This document shows, one piece after another, positions 1 to 10,067 of a stretch of DNA of 37,276 bases. The DNA lies in assembly GCA_030849805.1 (NCBI GenBank), contig JASANZ010002037.1:1-37276 (forward strand). The letters run 5' to 3'. The stretch's first letter is position 1. The number at the start of each line of letters is the position of its first letter. Under the pieces are notes generated by a model that searched no databases, was not told the DNA's origin, and saw only the letters and a list, made by a program, of their open reading frames with translations. Source of the DNA: Sergeia podlipaevii (taxonomy: Eukaryota; Euglenozoa; Kinetoplastea; Trypanosomatida; Trypanosomatidae). A program made the translations under genes and the position numbers.

Positions 1-2117
1 CCCCCACCGTCTCCAAAAAAATGAATGGAAAAGCACACCAACACACCATCGGCAGCTTGCACGCGGCCACGGCATCGGTCGTCTTATTTATTTATATGCA
101 GTGCAAAGTGCTAGCCTTGCTACAGCAGCCCAGTCGCAGTATTTGTTTTTTGTTTGTTTGTTTGTTTGCAACAGCCCAATAATTAGATATAGTGTTGCTT
201 TGTACCTCATGTCTTTAGCTCTTATGCAAAGTTGTGGTCTATGCTAGAACCTGTGTGCAGCTGCATTATTACTTTCTTTTCAACAACAAATGGCCCCCCT
301 ATTTTTGAGATTGCAGAACGTTTCCTAGGCTGGAGTGCTGATTTCATCTTGTTGTCTCGCGAAAAGTACTTGAGAGCTGCAAAGGCTTTCATGCCACGCT
401 CAATGCAATATGTTGCTCCTTTCCTTTTTCATGCTTCTGTGAACGCAGCTGTATGTGAAATGCACTGTGGCAAAAAAAAAAGAAGCTACACTGCATACAC
501 AACAGCGCAACGTGCACGACTTTTTTGATGTTGCTGTTTTTGGTGTTGGCAGCCATGCGCAGCACATTGTGCAACGAAGCACGATAGTGTGCACCATCAC
601 CTGCAGCGAGGGGGCTTGGTGCTCTAACAGAAAAATAGAATTCATCTCCACAATTCAATGTTGGGCTAAATTTTACTTAACTATTATTTTACTATTATGT
701 CATGACTCAAGCTTCAAACAAGTCGCGTTAGTCATGGAATCAAAATACCACAATTATGAGCTGTGTTTCATTTGATTTTTCACTCAGCTCTCCACATTTG
801 TCGCATTTTATCATCTAATGCTACCACGAGCCTTTCTGTATACTTTACTAAATGCATAAACTGAGGCATACACAATGAGGAACTACTTAAGCATCTATAT
901 CATTTGTGAGGAGCATCCTTTGCACACCTTCGTAATAAGGATGTTGAGTGCAGCTCTTTCCTTTTCTTTTGTTGCAAATGGATAGTGCTTAGATACGGAA
1001 GTAGTTCTCAAGGAGAAAAAAGACACATACCTTCACGATGTGTTCAGCAAAAAAAGAGGTACTGCGTCTTGCATAAACAAACTTTTTCTCGGTTTACACA
1101 CGTGCACAGAACTACAGCTTTTCATGGTGACAAAGAGTAGCACGAAGATCCCCTGTTATACATTTACTCAGCGTTGCCGAAAATCTTATGGAGCAACACT
1201 TGTGTGCTGGTAGTTGTTGTTTTTTTCGACGAGAGAGAAGGATTTGACAATAAAAGGCAGCGAATCTTTGCAAGATCTCAGGGTTTGTTTTTTTGATCAA
1301 CACTTAAAAAGCCAGAAGTTGTATAGATGCATGTCTGAAAAATGTAGACGTTAGCAACTGCATTGTACATTAGTGGTATCACCTGCTTTCTCTTATTGCG
1401 CCACTGTGCTAATTTCCATGGATGTACTCTTTGTCCTTGTGCTCCACCGAGAATACCATCTCCCCCATTACAATTTCGAGGTTCGTAGCATCTCTCATTT
1501 GTGCATGTGCATGGGTTTGTCTGAATACCAATTACTTCGTTGACAAAACCTACGGGCACAGTAAAAACAAACGCAACGTAAAATGACGTTTTTAAAAAGT
1601 AAATAGACGACGACTAGTTGATCGCATTTGACGTCTTCCATCAAGTGCAACAAAGAGCACCTTTTTTCGACGGACAGGCTACTGATACACTTTGAATTGC
1701 TATATAATGAACCTCTTTATCATAGCAAGTCACTTATAGCTTCCCCTGCATTTCTGTACATATCACAACTTATCACAAAGAGAATCATCAAAATAAATAA
1801 GCATGTTTGCGAATATCCGTATTTGCTCAAGTGAATGTTCTATCTCGAGAGAATCTCAGCAACATACAGGTAAAACCTGACTGCAGCGAAAATAGCAACA
1901 ACACATAGTGATTTTTGAAAATACGAATAGAAGAAATTAATTTTTCATTGCAGCAATGTCAATTAATCCTAAATTATCATTTGACCACTGGCTGCTCGAA
2001 CAATTACGTTCAAAAGCACCACGTGCACCACAATCCTTCTTTATTCTCTACACTTTCTTCTCACGTCCTCACTTTTCTATATCCGTACCTGTACAAATAT
2101 AGAAATCCTAAGATTTT
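1..2117. other. Upstream spacer without a recognisable gene
   Basis: No reading frame on either strand looks like a conserved protein; the longest are short, and several begin only at GTG or TTG. It holds a (TTTG)n tract at 148-168 and scattered A and T runs, but fewer long polypyrimidine tracts than the other spacers until about 2034. A 7-bp inverted repeat (CATCCTT at 914-920 with AAGGATG at 937-943) is the clearest local pairing. The region is probably the 3' UTR of a gene outside the window plus the spacer and leader of the next gene. A decayed gene cannot be excluded. Confidence 0.55.
2034..2102 (+). promoter_or_regulatory. Predicted trans-splice acceptor for the receptor-like gene
   Basis: A pyrimidine-rich run from about 2034 to 2091 is followed by AG at 2101-2102, the pattern used for spliced-leader addition in kinetoplastids. 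This would give a leader of about 87 nt before the ATG at 2190. A second AG lies at 2111-2112, and a weaker choice at 2140-2141 follows a short CT-rich stretch. Confidence 0.45.
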
Positions 2118-2189
2118 ATGTGTGCCTGTGCTCTCTTGAAGCACATCTATATAAAAAAAAAAACATCGATGCATGTTATATTCGCGTAG
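2118..2189 (+). CDS. Upstream ORF of 23 codons abutting the main start
   Basis: An ATG at 2118 opens 23 codons ending in TAG at 2187-2189, directly followed by the ATG of the large gene at 2190 in the same frame. A second in-frame ATG at 2169 gives a six-codon version. The predicted leader from AG 2101-2102 includes the whole uORF; even splicing at 2140 would keep the short one. Such an element could lower translation of the main frame or require reinitiation or leaky scanning. It could also be fortuitous. The other five genes in the window have predicted leaders free of ATG, which makes this one stand out. The peptide itself shows no known motif. Confidence 0.4.
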   Translation: MCACALLKHIYIKKKTSMHVIFA

Positions 2190-5100
2190 ATGTCCGAAAA
2201 AGCGCACCAACCAAACTCTTTTCAACAACGCCTCAAGAGGGAGGCGTTCAGTCTCAGCACCTGTGTTACGCTCCCCTTTGCATTGCTTGTTATTGCAGCA
2301 ATGCTTATTATTTTAATCTGTACCATACGCTCCTGTCTCGACGCGTTGGAGAAGACGTGGCTTGAGACTCATGATGTACACAGGAGCACTGTATATGCGC
2401 GCTTAGAGGAGGGCACTTTTCGAATCTATTCTATGGGAGTAACGTTCGCAAAACTTTTTGGTACAGATGCTCGAGATATGTCTCACCCGTTGTACTCTTC
2501 CCTTTGTGGGGTCATGCGGGAATTTAGTATGCAGCGAGAGGTGCGCAGCATCATTACAGGGGACGTCAATTCTACTAGATGTGCACTTTGCGGACTAGTT
2601 AACTTTAAGAACGTACTGAATGTTATTGGAGCTGCAGAAACGAATAGCAACGGCACATATGGTAACTTATATGTTGTGAATCGTGACACTTTGGAGTATG
2701 TGGAGCCACGAGTTCGCATAACCTCAAGGACTAATGGTTCAAACATTTTACAAACAGTGCGGGATATGGCCTTTTCGAATACTGCCATATTTGATCTTGT
2801 GGATGAGTATCGCAAGGGAGATCTCGTGGATCCAGAAGCCCAAATTGAAAAGCTCTCATGGAATGCAACAAGGCCCACACATCATATCATCCACTATACG
2901 AATTTGTTTCGCGTGTTCAACAGCACGTATGTGGAAAAGCCTGCCGACGACATACTTTATATCATGTATATCAGTATTAGAGTACAGGCTGATACACTAT
3001 TAAATGACTCATCACTGATAGACGGGAACGGTAATATGAAGGTTATGGCGCTGGCGATCCCAACTCTTGGAGACCATGACCCCGTCATTATTTCGAACAA
3101 CTGGCTTCAGCCATGCGTGTCTGCACCCAGTCAATTCTTTGAAAACAATGCAACATATCTACACACCAGTGAGGTAAGCGATCCGTTGATGAAGGCCGCT
3201 ATTCCACATATCAAGTTCCCCCTTCTCAAGAAGCCGAACAGTGCACAGCAGCACATATTTTGGCATCACAGGTCACCAGTCGTCGTTTCTGCATGGCGCT
3301 TTGTAACGGACGTTGGATACCCTACGGTACTTGTGCTCGTCACTCCCATTGACGGTATTGTTGGCATGCTATCTATCAGACTTAACGTCACTGTTGCTGT
3401 TGTGGTTGTGGTCTCTGCTGCCCTTATCGTTAGTTTTTGGTTTGCGATTGAAGCTCTCTTCACGCGACCGCTGCGACGAATTGCGAAGGCACTGTGGTCA
3501 CGCACGGCGAGGAAGCGGGTGCCCAAAGGCGGCTTTCTGCGTATCGACGAGGTTGAGGAAGTGATTGATGCGTACAACAGCGCGATGGATCAACTGCGAG
3601 AGATTGATAAGTTTGTGCCGAGGCCGCCAGTGGGGCAACAAGCCGTATGGCGGAGGATCGCGGAGATAACAGCGGACATAAACCCTCTTTTGTCGTCGTT
3701 TGTAGATCAGAGGGGGTCGATCACACCCAATGAAATGTCGGAAGTCACGATGACTGTGGTCTACCTCACCATCCGCCCCAAACCTCCGGTTCGTACCGCT
3801 GCTGCTGTTGCTGCTGCTGCTTCCACCTCTCAGCCACAGATTATAAATGCTCCTGACACCGCTTTCGAAACGCCAGAGGCACTGGAAGCGTTTCTTTCAC
3901 TTCTGCAACGTCTCAGTGCCAACTTCGAGGGATATATCTACAGCTTCACGCCGGAACGCGCGATTTTGCACTTCAACGCGATGGCCATGCAGGACGCTTA
4001 TGGTTGCGCACAGGACACCGCCCCCGCGAGCGCCACCAACACCTCAACGCACCACAAGACTGATGCGCTCTCTGCGATGCGCTTCACTCTCATTCTGCAG
4101 CGGATTATGGAGAAGCGAGCTGAGAAGGGTCCCGTGCCGGACATAACATACCTCGTCGACACGGCTGTCTTCACATGCAGACTGGCATGCTGTGATCATC
4201 TTCGCTTCAGTCAGTTCTATGCAAGCGGTCGTAACGCGAGCTGTGACATCGGTAATGTACTTCCTGCTGTCGGGGTCACGATGGGCCTGACGGAGGAGAC
4301 GGCGCTGCTCGTGCGCGACACCGTGCGCCAGCTGCCGCTGGAGGTGCTGTATGTTGGGAGGGATGTGTCGACACAGTACCCCATCGTGCTGTACGCCGCA
4401 TACCAAGGCTCTGCAAGTGACGATGAGTGGCGCCACGCATTCCTGGAGTACTCGACTGGGTTCTACCACATGCTAAAGGGTGAGTACCCACGCGCGCTGG
4501 AGGTGTTTGATGAGTTGGAGAACGAGCTTGGACTGCACGACACCCGCGAGGAGCGTGAGGCGCGTGGGAGGTGGGAGCTGTCTCCAAGTCTGCAAGGTGC
4601 TGTGCATCAGCTGCAACGGTTGATGGAGCGGTGCCGCGAGCGGATCATACGCCACGACACGCAGCCATATGTGCGGAGACCATTTTCATCGAGTTTTCTA
4701 CACCTGCTACGTGCCCCGCTCACCAACCGTCGTGCGTTGATGGACGTTGCGGGCAACCACCTGCGTGACGTGACTGGAGAGCAGATGGTGCGTAGCGCCG
4801 AGGCTCAGGTGAAGCGTCTGCATGGGGGAGCGCAGAGCATAGGTAAATCGAACCGGAAGCCACGTGACCCGAAAGCGTGGATGCACGAGCTGTATGTGGG
4901 GAAGGTGCCTGGGCGGATGGAGGCGTATCTGTGCAATGGGATCTCAGAGACTTTTACAGATTATACAAATATGACGTGGAAGGTCTGCCCTGGCACGATC
5001 AGTTCGCCGGACAAGCCACCTTGTGCGCAGGTGTTCACGCTGCTGAGCCCCACTGGCACTCTTGCGGTGGCACGGCGGCTGATGTTTCGCATCCCCGTTG

Positions 5101-5927
5101 ACGCGTCCGAGTTTCCCTCTGTGTCGGCGTCAGACGCCGATTTTGATGTTGAAACGAAGGCGATGCTGCTCGACAGGTTGAGGGAGAGTTACCAGAGAAC
5201 CATTGAGCAGACGGAAGCGGGGGAGCGGCTGATCCCGCTTGGTATAAACTCACCGTATGTGCTCTCGTATCTGCAGTATTCCATGATTATAACCGCTGGT
5301 GTGATGGTGGTTGAGGAGTACTACCCTGGAGGGACGATTTTTGAACTCTTCACTCGCTACGGACGCCGGCTTCCTGCTGCGGCCATACACAAGTACTTTG
5401 TTTCTATTCTTTTGGGGTTGCAATACCTGCATTCTCGTGGGCTTGTGCATGGTAACTTGAACCCACGTACGGTTCTTGTGGGCACCGAAGGACAGTGCAA
5501 GCTGTCGAACTTCTTCAACAACTATGCGGTTGCGGAGCGACTGCTAGTGCTGCGGAACAGCTGCTATAAGAGCCCCGAGGTTGCTGCTGGGGGTGAACCG
5601 ACTGCCGCGAGTGACATGTACTGCGTGGGTCTGCTGATGATTGCTGCTGTGAAGTGCACGAAACCGTGGCAGTGGTCGAGAAAGGTAGCGATGGACCGCT
5701 CGCCTGCGCAGCTGGAGGTCCTGCTGGAGGAAGGCGGTGCTGCATTCTGCTCTGCTCTGTGTGCTGGCGAGGTGGAGCCCATCCCTCTATCCACTGAAGA
5801 TGTCAGGCCGCATGAAGCCGACGCCCCTACTGACCCTTCTTTTATTCGTCTAGCGGAGCAATGCTTGGTGGGCAATCCTTTCCAGCGGTTGGCTGTGGAT
5901 GATGCCATTATCCTGCTTGACTGGTGA
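2190..5927 (+). CDS. Two-pass receptor-like protein: Cache-like ectodomain, HAMP, pseudo-cyclase, TPR-like, pseudokinase
   Basis: 1245 residues. Hydrophobic segments at about 23-46 and 399-420 flank an ectodomain of roughly 350 residues with at least seven N-glycosylation sequons (such as N127, N154, N182, N225, N244, N272, N320), in the layout of a Cache sensor. Residues 421-475 look like a HAMP linker (P427, DE at 453-454, N463, M466, L469). Residues 515-735 follow the class III nucleotide-cyclase outline, but the first metal Asp is absent and the second is replaced by Glu589, so catalysis is unlikely. About 745-785 is TPR-like. Residues 925-1245 are a protein-kinase fold with no beta-3 Lys (AVAR at 959-962), HRD changed to HGN (1087-1089) and DFG changed to SNF (1106-1108), while the APE-like SPE (1128-1130), Asp1142 and Arg1233 remain. 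It is probably a signalling scaffold at the plasma or flagellar membrane. The pseudokinase is firm; the cyclase and Cache calls are weaker. Confidence 0.75.
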   Translation: MSEKAHQPNSFQQRLKREAFSLSTCVTLPFALLVIAAMLIILICTIRSCLDALEKTWLETHDVHRSTVYARLEEGTFRIYSMGVTFAKLFGTDARDMSHPLYSSLCGVMREFSMQREVRSIITGDVNSTRCALCGLVNFKNVLNVIGAAETNSNGTYGNLYVVNRDTLEYVEPRVRITSRTNGSNILQTVRDMAFSNTAIFDLVDEYRKGDLVDPEAQIEKLSWNATRPTHHIIHYTNLFRVFNSTYVEKPADDILYIMYISIRVQADTLLNDSSLIDGNGNMKVMALAIPTLGDHDPVIISNNWLQPCVSAPSQFFENNATYLHTSEVSDPLMKAAIPHIKFPLLKKPNSAQQHIFWHHRSPVVVSAWRFVTDVGYPTVLVLVTPIDGIVGMLSIRLNVTVAVVVVVSAALIVSFWFAIEALFTRPLRRIAKALWSRTARKRVPKGGFLRIDEVEEVIDAYNSAMDQLREIDKFVPRPPVGQQAVWRRIAEITADINPLLSSFVDQRGSITPNEMSEVTMTVVYLTIRPKPPVRTAAAVAAAASTSQPQIINAPDTAFETPEALEAFLSLLQRLSANFEGYIYSFTPERAILHFNAMAMQDAYGCAQDTAPASATNTSTHHKTDALSAMRFTLILQRIMEKRAEKGPVPDITYLVDTAVFTCRLACCDHLRFSQFYASGRNASCDIGNVLPAVGVTMGLTEETALLVRDTVRQLPLEVLYVGRDVSTQYPIVLYAAYQGSASDDEWRHAFLEYSTGFYHMLKGEYPRALEVFDELENELGLHDTREEREARGRWELSPSLQGAVHQLQRLMERCRERIIRHDTQPYVRRPFSSSFLHLLRAPLTNRRALMDVAGNHLRDVTGEQMVRSAEAQVKRLHGGAQSIGKSNRKPRDPKAWMHELYVGKVPGRMEAYLCNGISETFTDYTNMTWKVCPGTISSPDKPPCAQVFTLLSPTGTLAVARRLMFRIPVDASEFPSVSASDADFDVETKAMLLDRLRESYQRTIEQTEAGERLIPLGINSPYVLSYLQYSMIITAGVMVVEEYYPGGTIFELFTRYGRRLPAAAIHKYFVSILLGLQYLHSRGLVHGNLNPRTVLVGTEGQCKLSNFFNNYAVAERLLVLRNSCYKSPEVAAGGEPTAASDMYCVGLLMIAAVKCTKPWQWSRKVAMDRSPAQLEVLLEEGGAAFCSALCAGEVEPIPLSTEDVRPHEADAPTDPSFIRLAEQCLVGNPFQRLAVDDAIILLDW

Positions 5928-6495
5928 GGCGAAGTCCAGGTGAGAGCGTCGAGGTTCGTTTGTGCTATGTTATTAAGGTGTTTTTCTTTTTATTTATTTT
6001 ATTTATTTATTTATTTTTTCTGTGTGCGCGCTGTTTTGCGCTGCCTTTCATTTTTGTGAATGTTATTTTATTTGTTTTTTAAACCCACTCCATTTTTTTT
6101 TTTTCGTTTGTTTGTTTGTTTCTATATCATTGATGTTTAAGACTACTGCTGCTGTTTTTATTCATTTATTTCATTTTTTTTTTTGTATACACGTGCGCGA
6201 GAATGAGCGTTGTACGTTCGTGACGGAAGTCATAGGTTTGTATATATATGTGTGTGCCTATTGAATTTGTTGTTGTTATTTTTTTTTTTTGATAATTGTC
6301 TTGAAAAAGAGATTGAATGCTTCATGCCTTAACTTCATAGATATGAGCAGTATACCCATCAATTTTTTTTTCTCTTTTTTTTCGCCTAGCTTAGCTCTCA
6401 TCCACTACAGTTATGTCTTTATTTGTTATTCTTGTTGTTTTTTGCTGTCTTTTCTTTACGCTTTGGAAGAGAAGGCGATTTAGATTGTGTGCACC

Positions 6496-6528
6496 AGCAT
6501 CTGGGTGGGCAACCCAAGTAACGATGCT
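6496..6528 (+). other. Perfect two-part hairpin in a 3' UTR or spacer
   Basis: AGCATC (6496-6501) pairs with GATGCT (6523-6528), and inside it TGGGT (6502-6506) pairs with ACCCA (6512-6516) around a five-base loop. A six-base bulge (6517-6522) separates the two helices on the 3' side. The 11 base pairs are all Watson-Crick and the segment is more GC-rich than its surroundings. It could be a mRNA element or a chance structure. Confidence 0.35.
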
Positions 6529-8005
6529 ATGAGTGTGTCAAGTTTTCTTTTTCTTTGTTTGTTTGTTTCACGTATTGCAGCAGTGCTTATATTTTTGCTG
6601 TGGTGTCTGGTGCTCAGCATAGCATCAGTGTTTCTTTTGCATCTTTTCATAAGATCTAAAATGCAATTAGCTTTTTTTTATATCTCTGAGGGTGCAGCGA
6701 GTGAATGGATGCGGTGATTCTTACTATAATTATACACTGTGAGAAGGGGTACTGCATTATATTTTATCAGAACGGATTGCCGTTTTGCTACGAGATGCTC
6801 GCTGATACATACATACATACGTAAATATATAGTGTGTAGAGAAACAAATCATTGCGATGTATTGGCTATGATTTCAACCTGCTCAATGGAGATAGGAGGT
6901 GGGGGCGTCCTTAGCGTTATTTTTTCTTTCTTCTTATAAATCAAAATGGTGAAGTCTGATTACAGCGAAAAAGCAAACACCACAGTGACCAACAGAAACA
7001 GTTGACATAGCATTAAGGGAAGCTGCGCGCGAGCGTTTTCTTCATCTACTAAGCGATATCAAAGTACAGAGGACATGGGGTTTATATTTATATAACCTAC
7101 AATGTTATACTTATGTGTCTGCTGCGATAATTTTGTTGAGTTTCTTTTTTTAAAAAAATCTCTCTGTTCTCTTATCAACTAAACAACGTTAATTTCATTA
7201 TGGTTATTACTATTCGGTGACACGTTGATTCAATGTACTCACGGTGCTTGCATCCATACCAAAGAGAAACGCTTCTTTTTTTTTTTTATCTGCATGAGTT
7301 CTATTACCATATGTCTACTACGGCATTTCCTTTTTGTTTTCGATATATTTTTTTTACTTTAGGAGTGACATTTTTTTTTTTTTTTTTGGCTCGTGCTTGT
7401 ATATATTAAGAGAGTTACCCCAGGAGCTCAGAGGTACAAGGTCCTTGAAAATGTGCTTTCCAGTGAAGAAAAGAGATGCGTGCGATATATATATGTATTC
7501 TCTTTCACTTAAAAAAAAAAAAAAGCAAAACGTGTGCCCATTTTTCTCCTTTTTGCTTTTCAAGCATTGTTTGTTCAAAGCACTTCTATACAAAAAAAAA
7601 AAGTGTATTCCCCTTTTTCGTGTTTGATAACGTGCTACTTCATCAAAAAAAAGAGCAGTAATACACACCGTTTATGCTTTTCTATGATGAATTGAAAGGG
7701 CGATCTTCATTATTGTTACTAATATACATGCGCTGTGTTAACTACTGCCAATATATGGGTATGTTAAAAAAAAGAACACGGGAAAATTGCCTTTGCTTCC
7801 TTCTTCAATATTGGTTGACTTTCGTAAGAATGACATTTATAAACCTGCTCTTTTCTTTCTTTCCATTATCTTTACATATATATATATTCTTTTTTATATT
7901 TCTGGTATTGTCTGTGCTCTGCCAAGACATCAAGGATTTCCTCAGGGAATAGGACTGTGTACCCCCTTTTTCCTTACTAATTTTCTGTTGTTTTTGGCTT
8001 GCAAG

Positions 8006-8041
8006 TCTCTCTCTCTCTCTCACACACACACACATACACAC
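8006..8041 (+). repeat. (CT)n/(CA)n compound microsatellite
   Basis: About eight CT units are followed by about ten CA units with one TA interruption. It lies upstream of the T-rich tracts that precede the mitochondrial gene and may act as part of the polypyrimidine signal. Confidence 0.8.
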
Positions 8042-8146
8042 ACCAGAGTTTGCGTTGATTTGTTTTTTTTTTTTAAAAAAATTAAACTGTTTTTCTAATT
8101 TCTTTTTTTTTCCGCGCGAGTTTTACAAACACGAAGAGTGCAATTG

Positions 8147-8171
8147 TTTTTTTTTTTTTCTTTTTTTGAAG
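8147..8171 (+). promoter_or_regulatory. Predicted trans-splice acceptor for the small mitochondrial gene
   Basis: A nearly pure T tract from about 8147 to 8167 is followed by AG at 8170-8171. The resulting leader of about 226 nt has no ATG before 8398, which supports that start. An alternative acceptor is AG at 8119-8120 after another T run. Confidence 0.45.
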
Positions 8172-8397
8172 TAGCAATTCTGTAAAAAAAAAAAAAAATA
8201 AGAAATTAGAGAGGAACAGTCCCATTCACCAAGCAGTACATAACGTACACACACGCACACAAATAAAATACAAGTAGGTAGATAAGAGAGAAAAAAAAGT
8301 TGATAGCAAAATAATCATCGCCGTTATATTACGAACAACAAAGGCAAAAAAAAAAAATACTAGTGGCGCCTTAGAGCATAAGACTTTGCTTTCTGCA

Positions 8398-9093
8398 ATG
8401 ATGCTTCGTCATAGTTTAGCTGTAAATCCGCGCATTTTCACAAGGGCTGTCCTTGCTGCTGGCGCCACCAACATGATGACGAGCAGCCCTACGCTTGCCA
8501 TATCCACTCGCTTCATAGCCGGTGAGTTTAAGGACATCAGTCCACGTCGAGGTGGTGCCGCGCAGCCTCCTAGTATTACTCATAACGAGCCCATCGCACC
8601 CATGGACTTCAATCCTCACATTGAATGGTTTGAATATCCAAAGGAGGTATTTGATCCCAAGTATCCCTACACACGCGAGGAGAGCATCCGCATGACGGAG
8701 GAGTCGTGGGAGAGCACGATGGATGAGATGGCTAGCAAGTACGGCATGCGCCTTAACATGACGACGAAGCCAACTTTTTGGTTAGCGTGGATGCTCATGT
8801 GTTTCTACGGGTGGTATACGCTCTGGGGCTGCTATCGTGCCATGGGCACGGAGCCTGGTTGGACGCACTTCAGCAGCATCGTCGCTAGTCAGGCGAACTG
8901 CCCCGTCTTAGAGGAGGATGACATCTATCTAGACCAGTGGATGCGGCCGGAGATGCGGGAGAAGTTCAGCCGGGTAGAAAGGTTTTGGAACTGGAAGCCG
9001 TTGGTCAAGCGGGATGGCGCAAAGACAACGTGGTCAGTACCCATGCAGTATCACGACGAGTCGGAGTGGAAGCACATGACCAGCAAGAACTAG
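8398..9093 (+). CDS. Putative mitochondrial inner-membrane protein, single-pass
   Basis: 231 residues from the first ATG; an upstream TTG at 8386 is in frame but is not a plausible kinetoplastid start. The N-terminus is rich in Arg, Ala, Ser and hydrophobic residues and lacks acidic residues for its first 40 or so positions, like a mitochondrial presequence. One membrane segment lies at about 127-145, rich in aromatic residues. Both flanks are charged and Trp-rich, with a Pro/Tyr/Trp block around 70-95 and the C-terminus ending in Lys-Asn. This layout fits an accessory subunit of a respiratory complex, and a distant NDUFB8-type relation crossed my mind, but I do not recognise the family. Codon use is similar to its neighbours. 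Confidence 0.6.
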   Translation: MMLRHSLAVNPRIFTRAVLAAGATNMMTSSPTLAISTRFIAGEFKDISPRRGGAAQPPSITHNEPIAPMDFNPHIEWFEYPKEVFDPKYPYTREESIRMTEESWESTMDEMASKYGMRLNMTTKPTFWLAWMLMCFYGWYTLWGCYRAMGTEPGWTHFSSIVASQANCPVLEEDDIYLDQWMRPEMREKFSRVERFWNWKPLVKRDGAKTTWSVPMQYHDESEWKHMTSKN

Positions 9094-9123
9094 AGAAAGA
9101 CCACAAATACACATAAAAAAAGC

Positions 9124-9142
9124 ATATATATATATATATATA
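9124..9142 (+). repeat. (TA)n microsatellite
   Basis: About nine TA units sit just 30 bases after the stop of the small mitochondrial gene, in its 3' UTR. Confidence 0.85.
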
Positions 9143-10067
9143 CACTCATACGCGTAGCGTTGCCCTTCTTATATTGCCATAGTATTTTTTATCATTTTTA
9201 GTAACGACCGACCAAGTTGTTAGCGGAGAAAAAATAACACTAGTCACGAAGGAACTGTAGAGTTTCTTAAAAATTATTTTATTGAAAAAGAGAGAAGAGG
9301 GGGTGGGCGGAGTACAAGGTTTGTGCGCGTTCTTGCGTCTTCTTATTATTATCAACCTCCTTCTGCCTTTTCTTTTCCTCCCTCCTCTTCGTAGTAGTAG
9401 TAGTAGTAGTGTCTGTAGGAGGGAATGAATGGTTGTAACCCAAGCTCACTTAAAGAATATGAAATCCCTATTTTTATTTTTTTATTTTTTAAAGGGATGA
9501 TAAAGAAAGCCCACAGAGACGAGTATACTTCGCAAATTGAATAGGATACATATTGGATTATACAAAAGAAGCAATATATGTATATGCATATAACCATGCT
9601 TTATCGTGTTTTGGTTCTTGCTAAAAGAAGAGACTTCTTTGATATCTTGATTTTTAAATATTTTGAGGAATAAAAAAAAACGTTTTTGTAATTCTTTTTC
9701 TTTTTTTTTTTCAACTTTTACTTTTTTTTTATCATTCTCCCCGTTTTCTTTCCTTTCAACGTTTTTTTTATTATTTATATCTTTCTTTCTTTAACGGAAC
9801 GTAAGGAGGGGATATTATATAGGACGAGAGGCTACTGCTCTCTTTTTTTAGTGTGTGTCTTGCTGCTGCGTGTAGGTTCACACACACACACACACTCACT
9901 ATTTTTTTTTCTGTATTTTTTATGTATTGATAGCTATTCCTTTATATATATAGAGAGAGAAAGAAAGATTGCGTTTACTCAAGTAAAAACAAAAATATAA
10001 AAAAATTCACACATATACACCCCAGTTTTGCACGTAGAACGCTTCTTACATATTTATTCAATTTGCA

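Larger units (their letters stand above)
5928..8397. other. Spacer of 2.5 kb: 3' UTR, intergenic and 5' leader
   Basis: This long AT-rich stretch lies between the receptor-like gene and the mitochondrial gene. It contains many T runs, ATTT repeats near 5990-6020, TTTG tracts at 6107-6121 and 6555-6568, an ATAC run near 6807-6820, and a CT/CA microsatellite at 8006-8041. Short frames made of Phe, Leu, Ser and Lys follow the homopolymers and are not credible genes. A compact hairpin at 6496-6528 is described separately. I see no tRNA or C/D snoRNA pattern. Confidence 0.6.

Noticed and set aside
2118..5927. TAG at 2187 read as a sense codon, as in Blastocrithidia-type recoding
   Set aside because: All six genes end at ordinary TGA, TAG or TAA codons with no in-frame stops inside conserved regions.
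7334..8098. Several 60-100-residue frames rich in Phe, Lys, Ser and Leu
   Set aside because: They are translations of T, A and CT tracts in the spacer and overlap each other on both strands.
8386..8397. TTG start four codons upstream of the small mitochondrial gene
   Set aside because: Kinetoplastid nuclear genes start at ATG, and 8398 is the first ATG after the likely splice acceptor.
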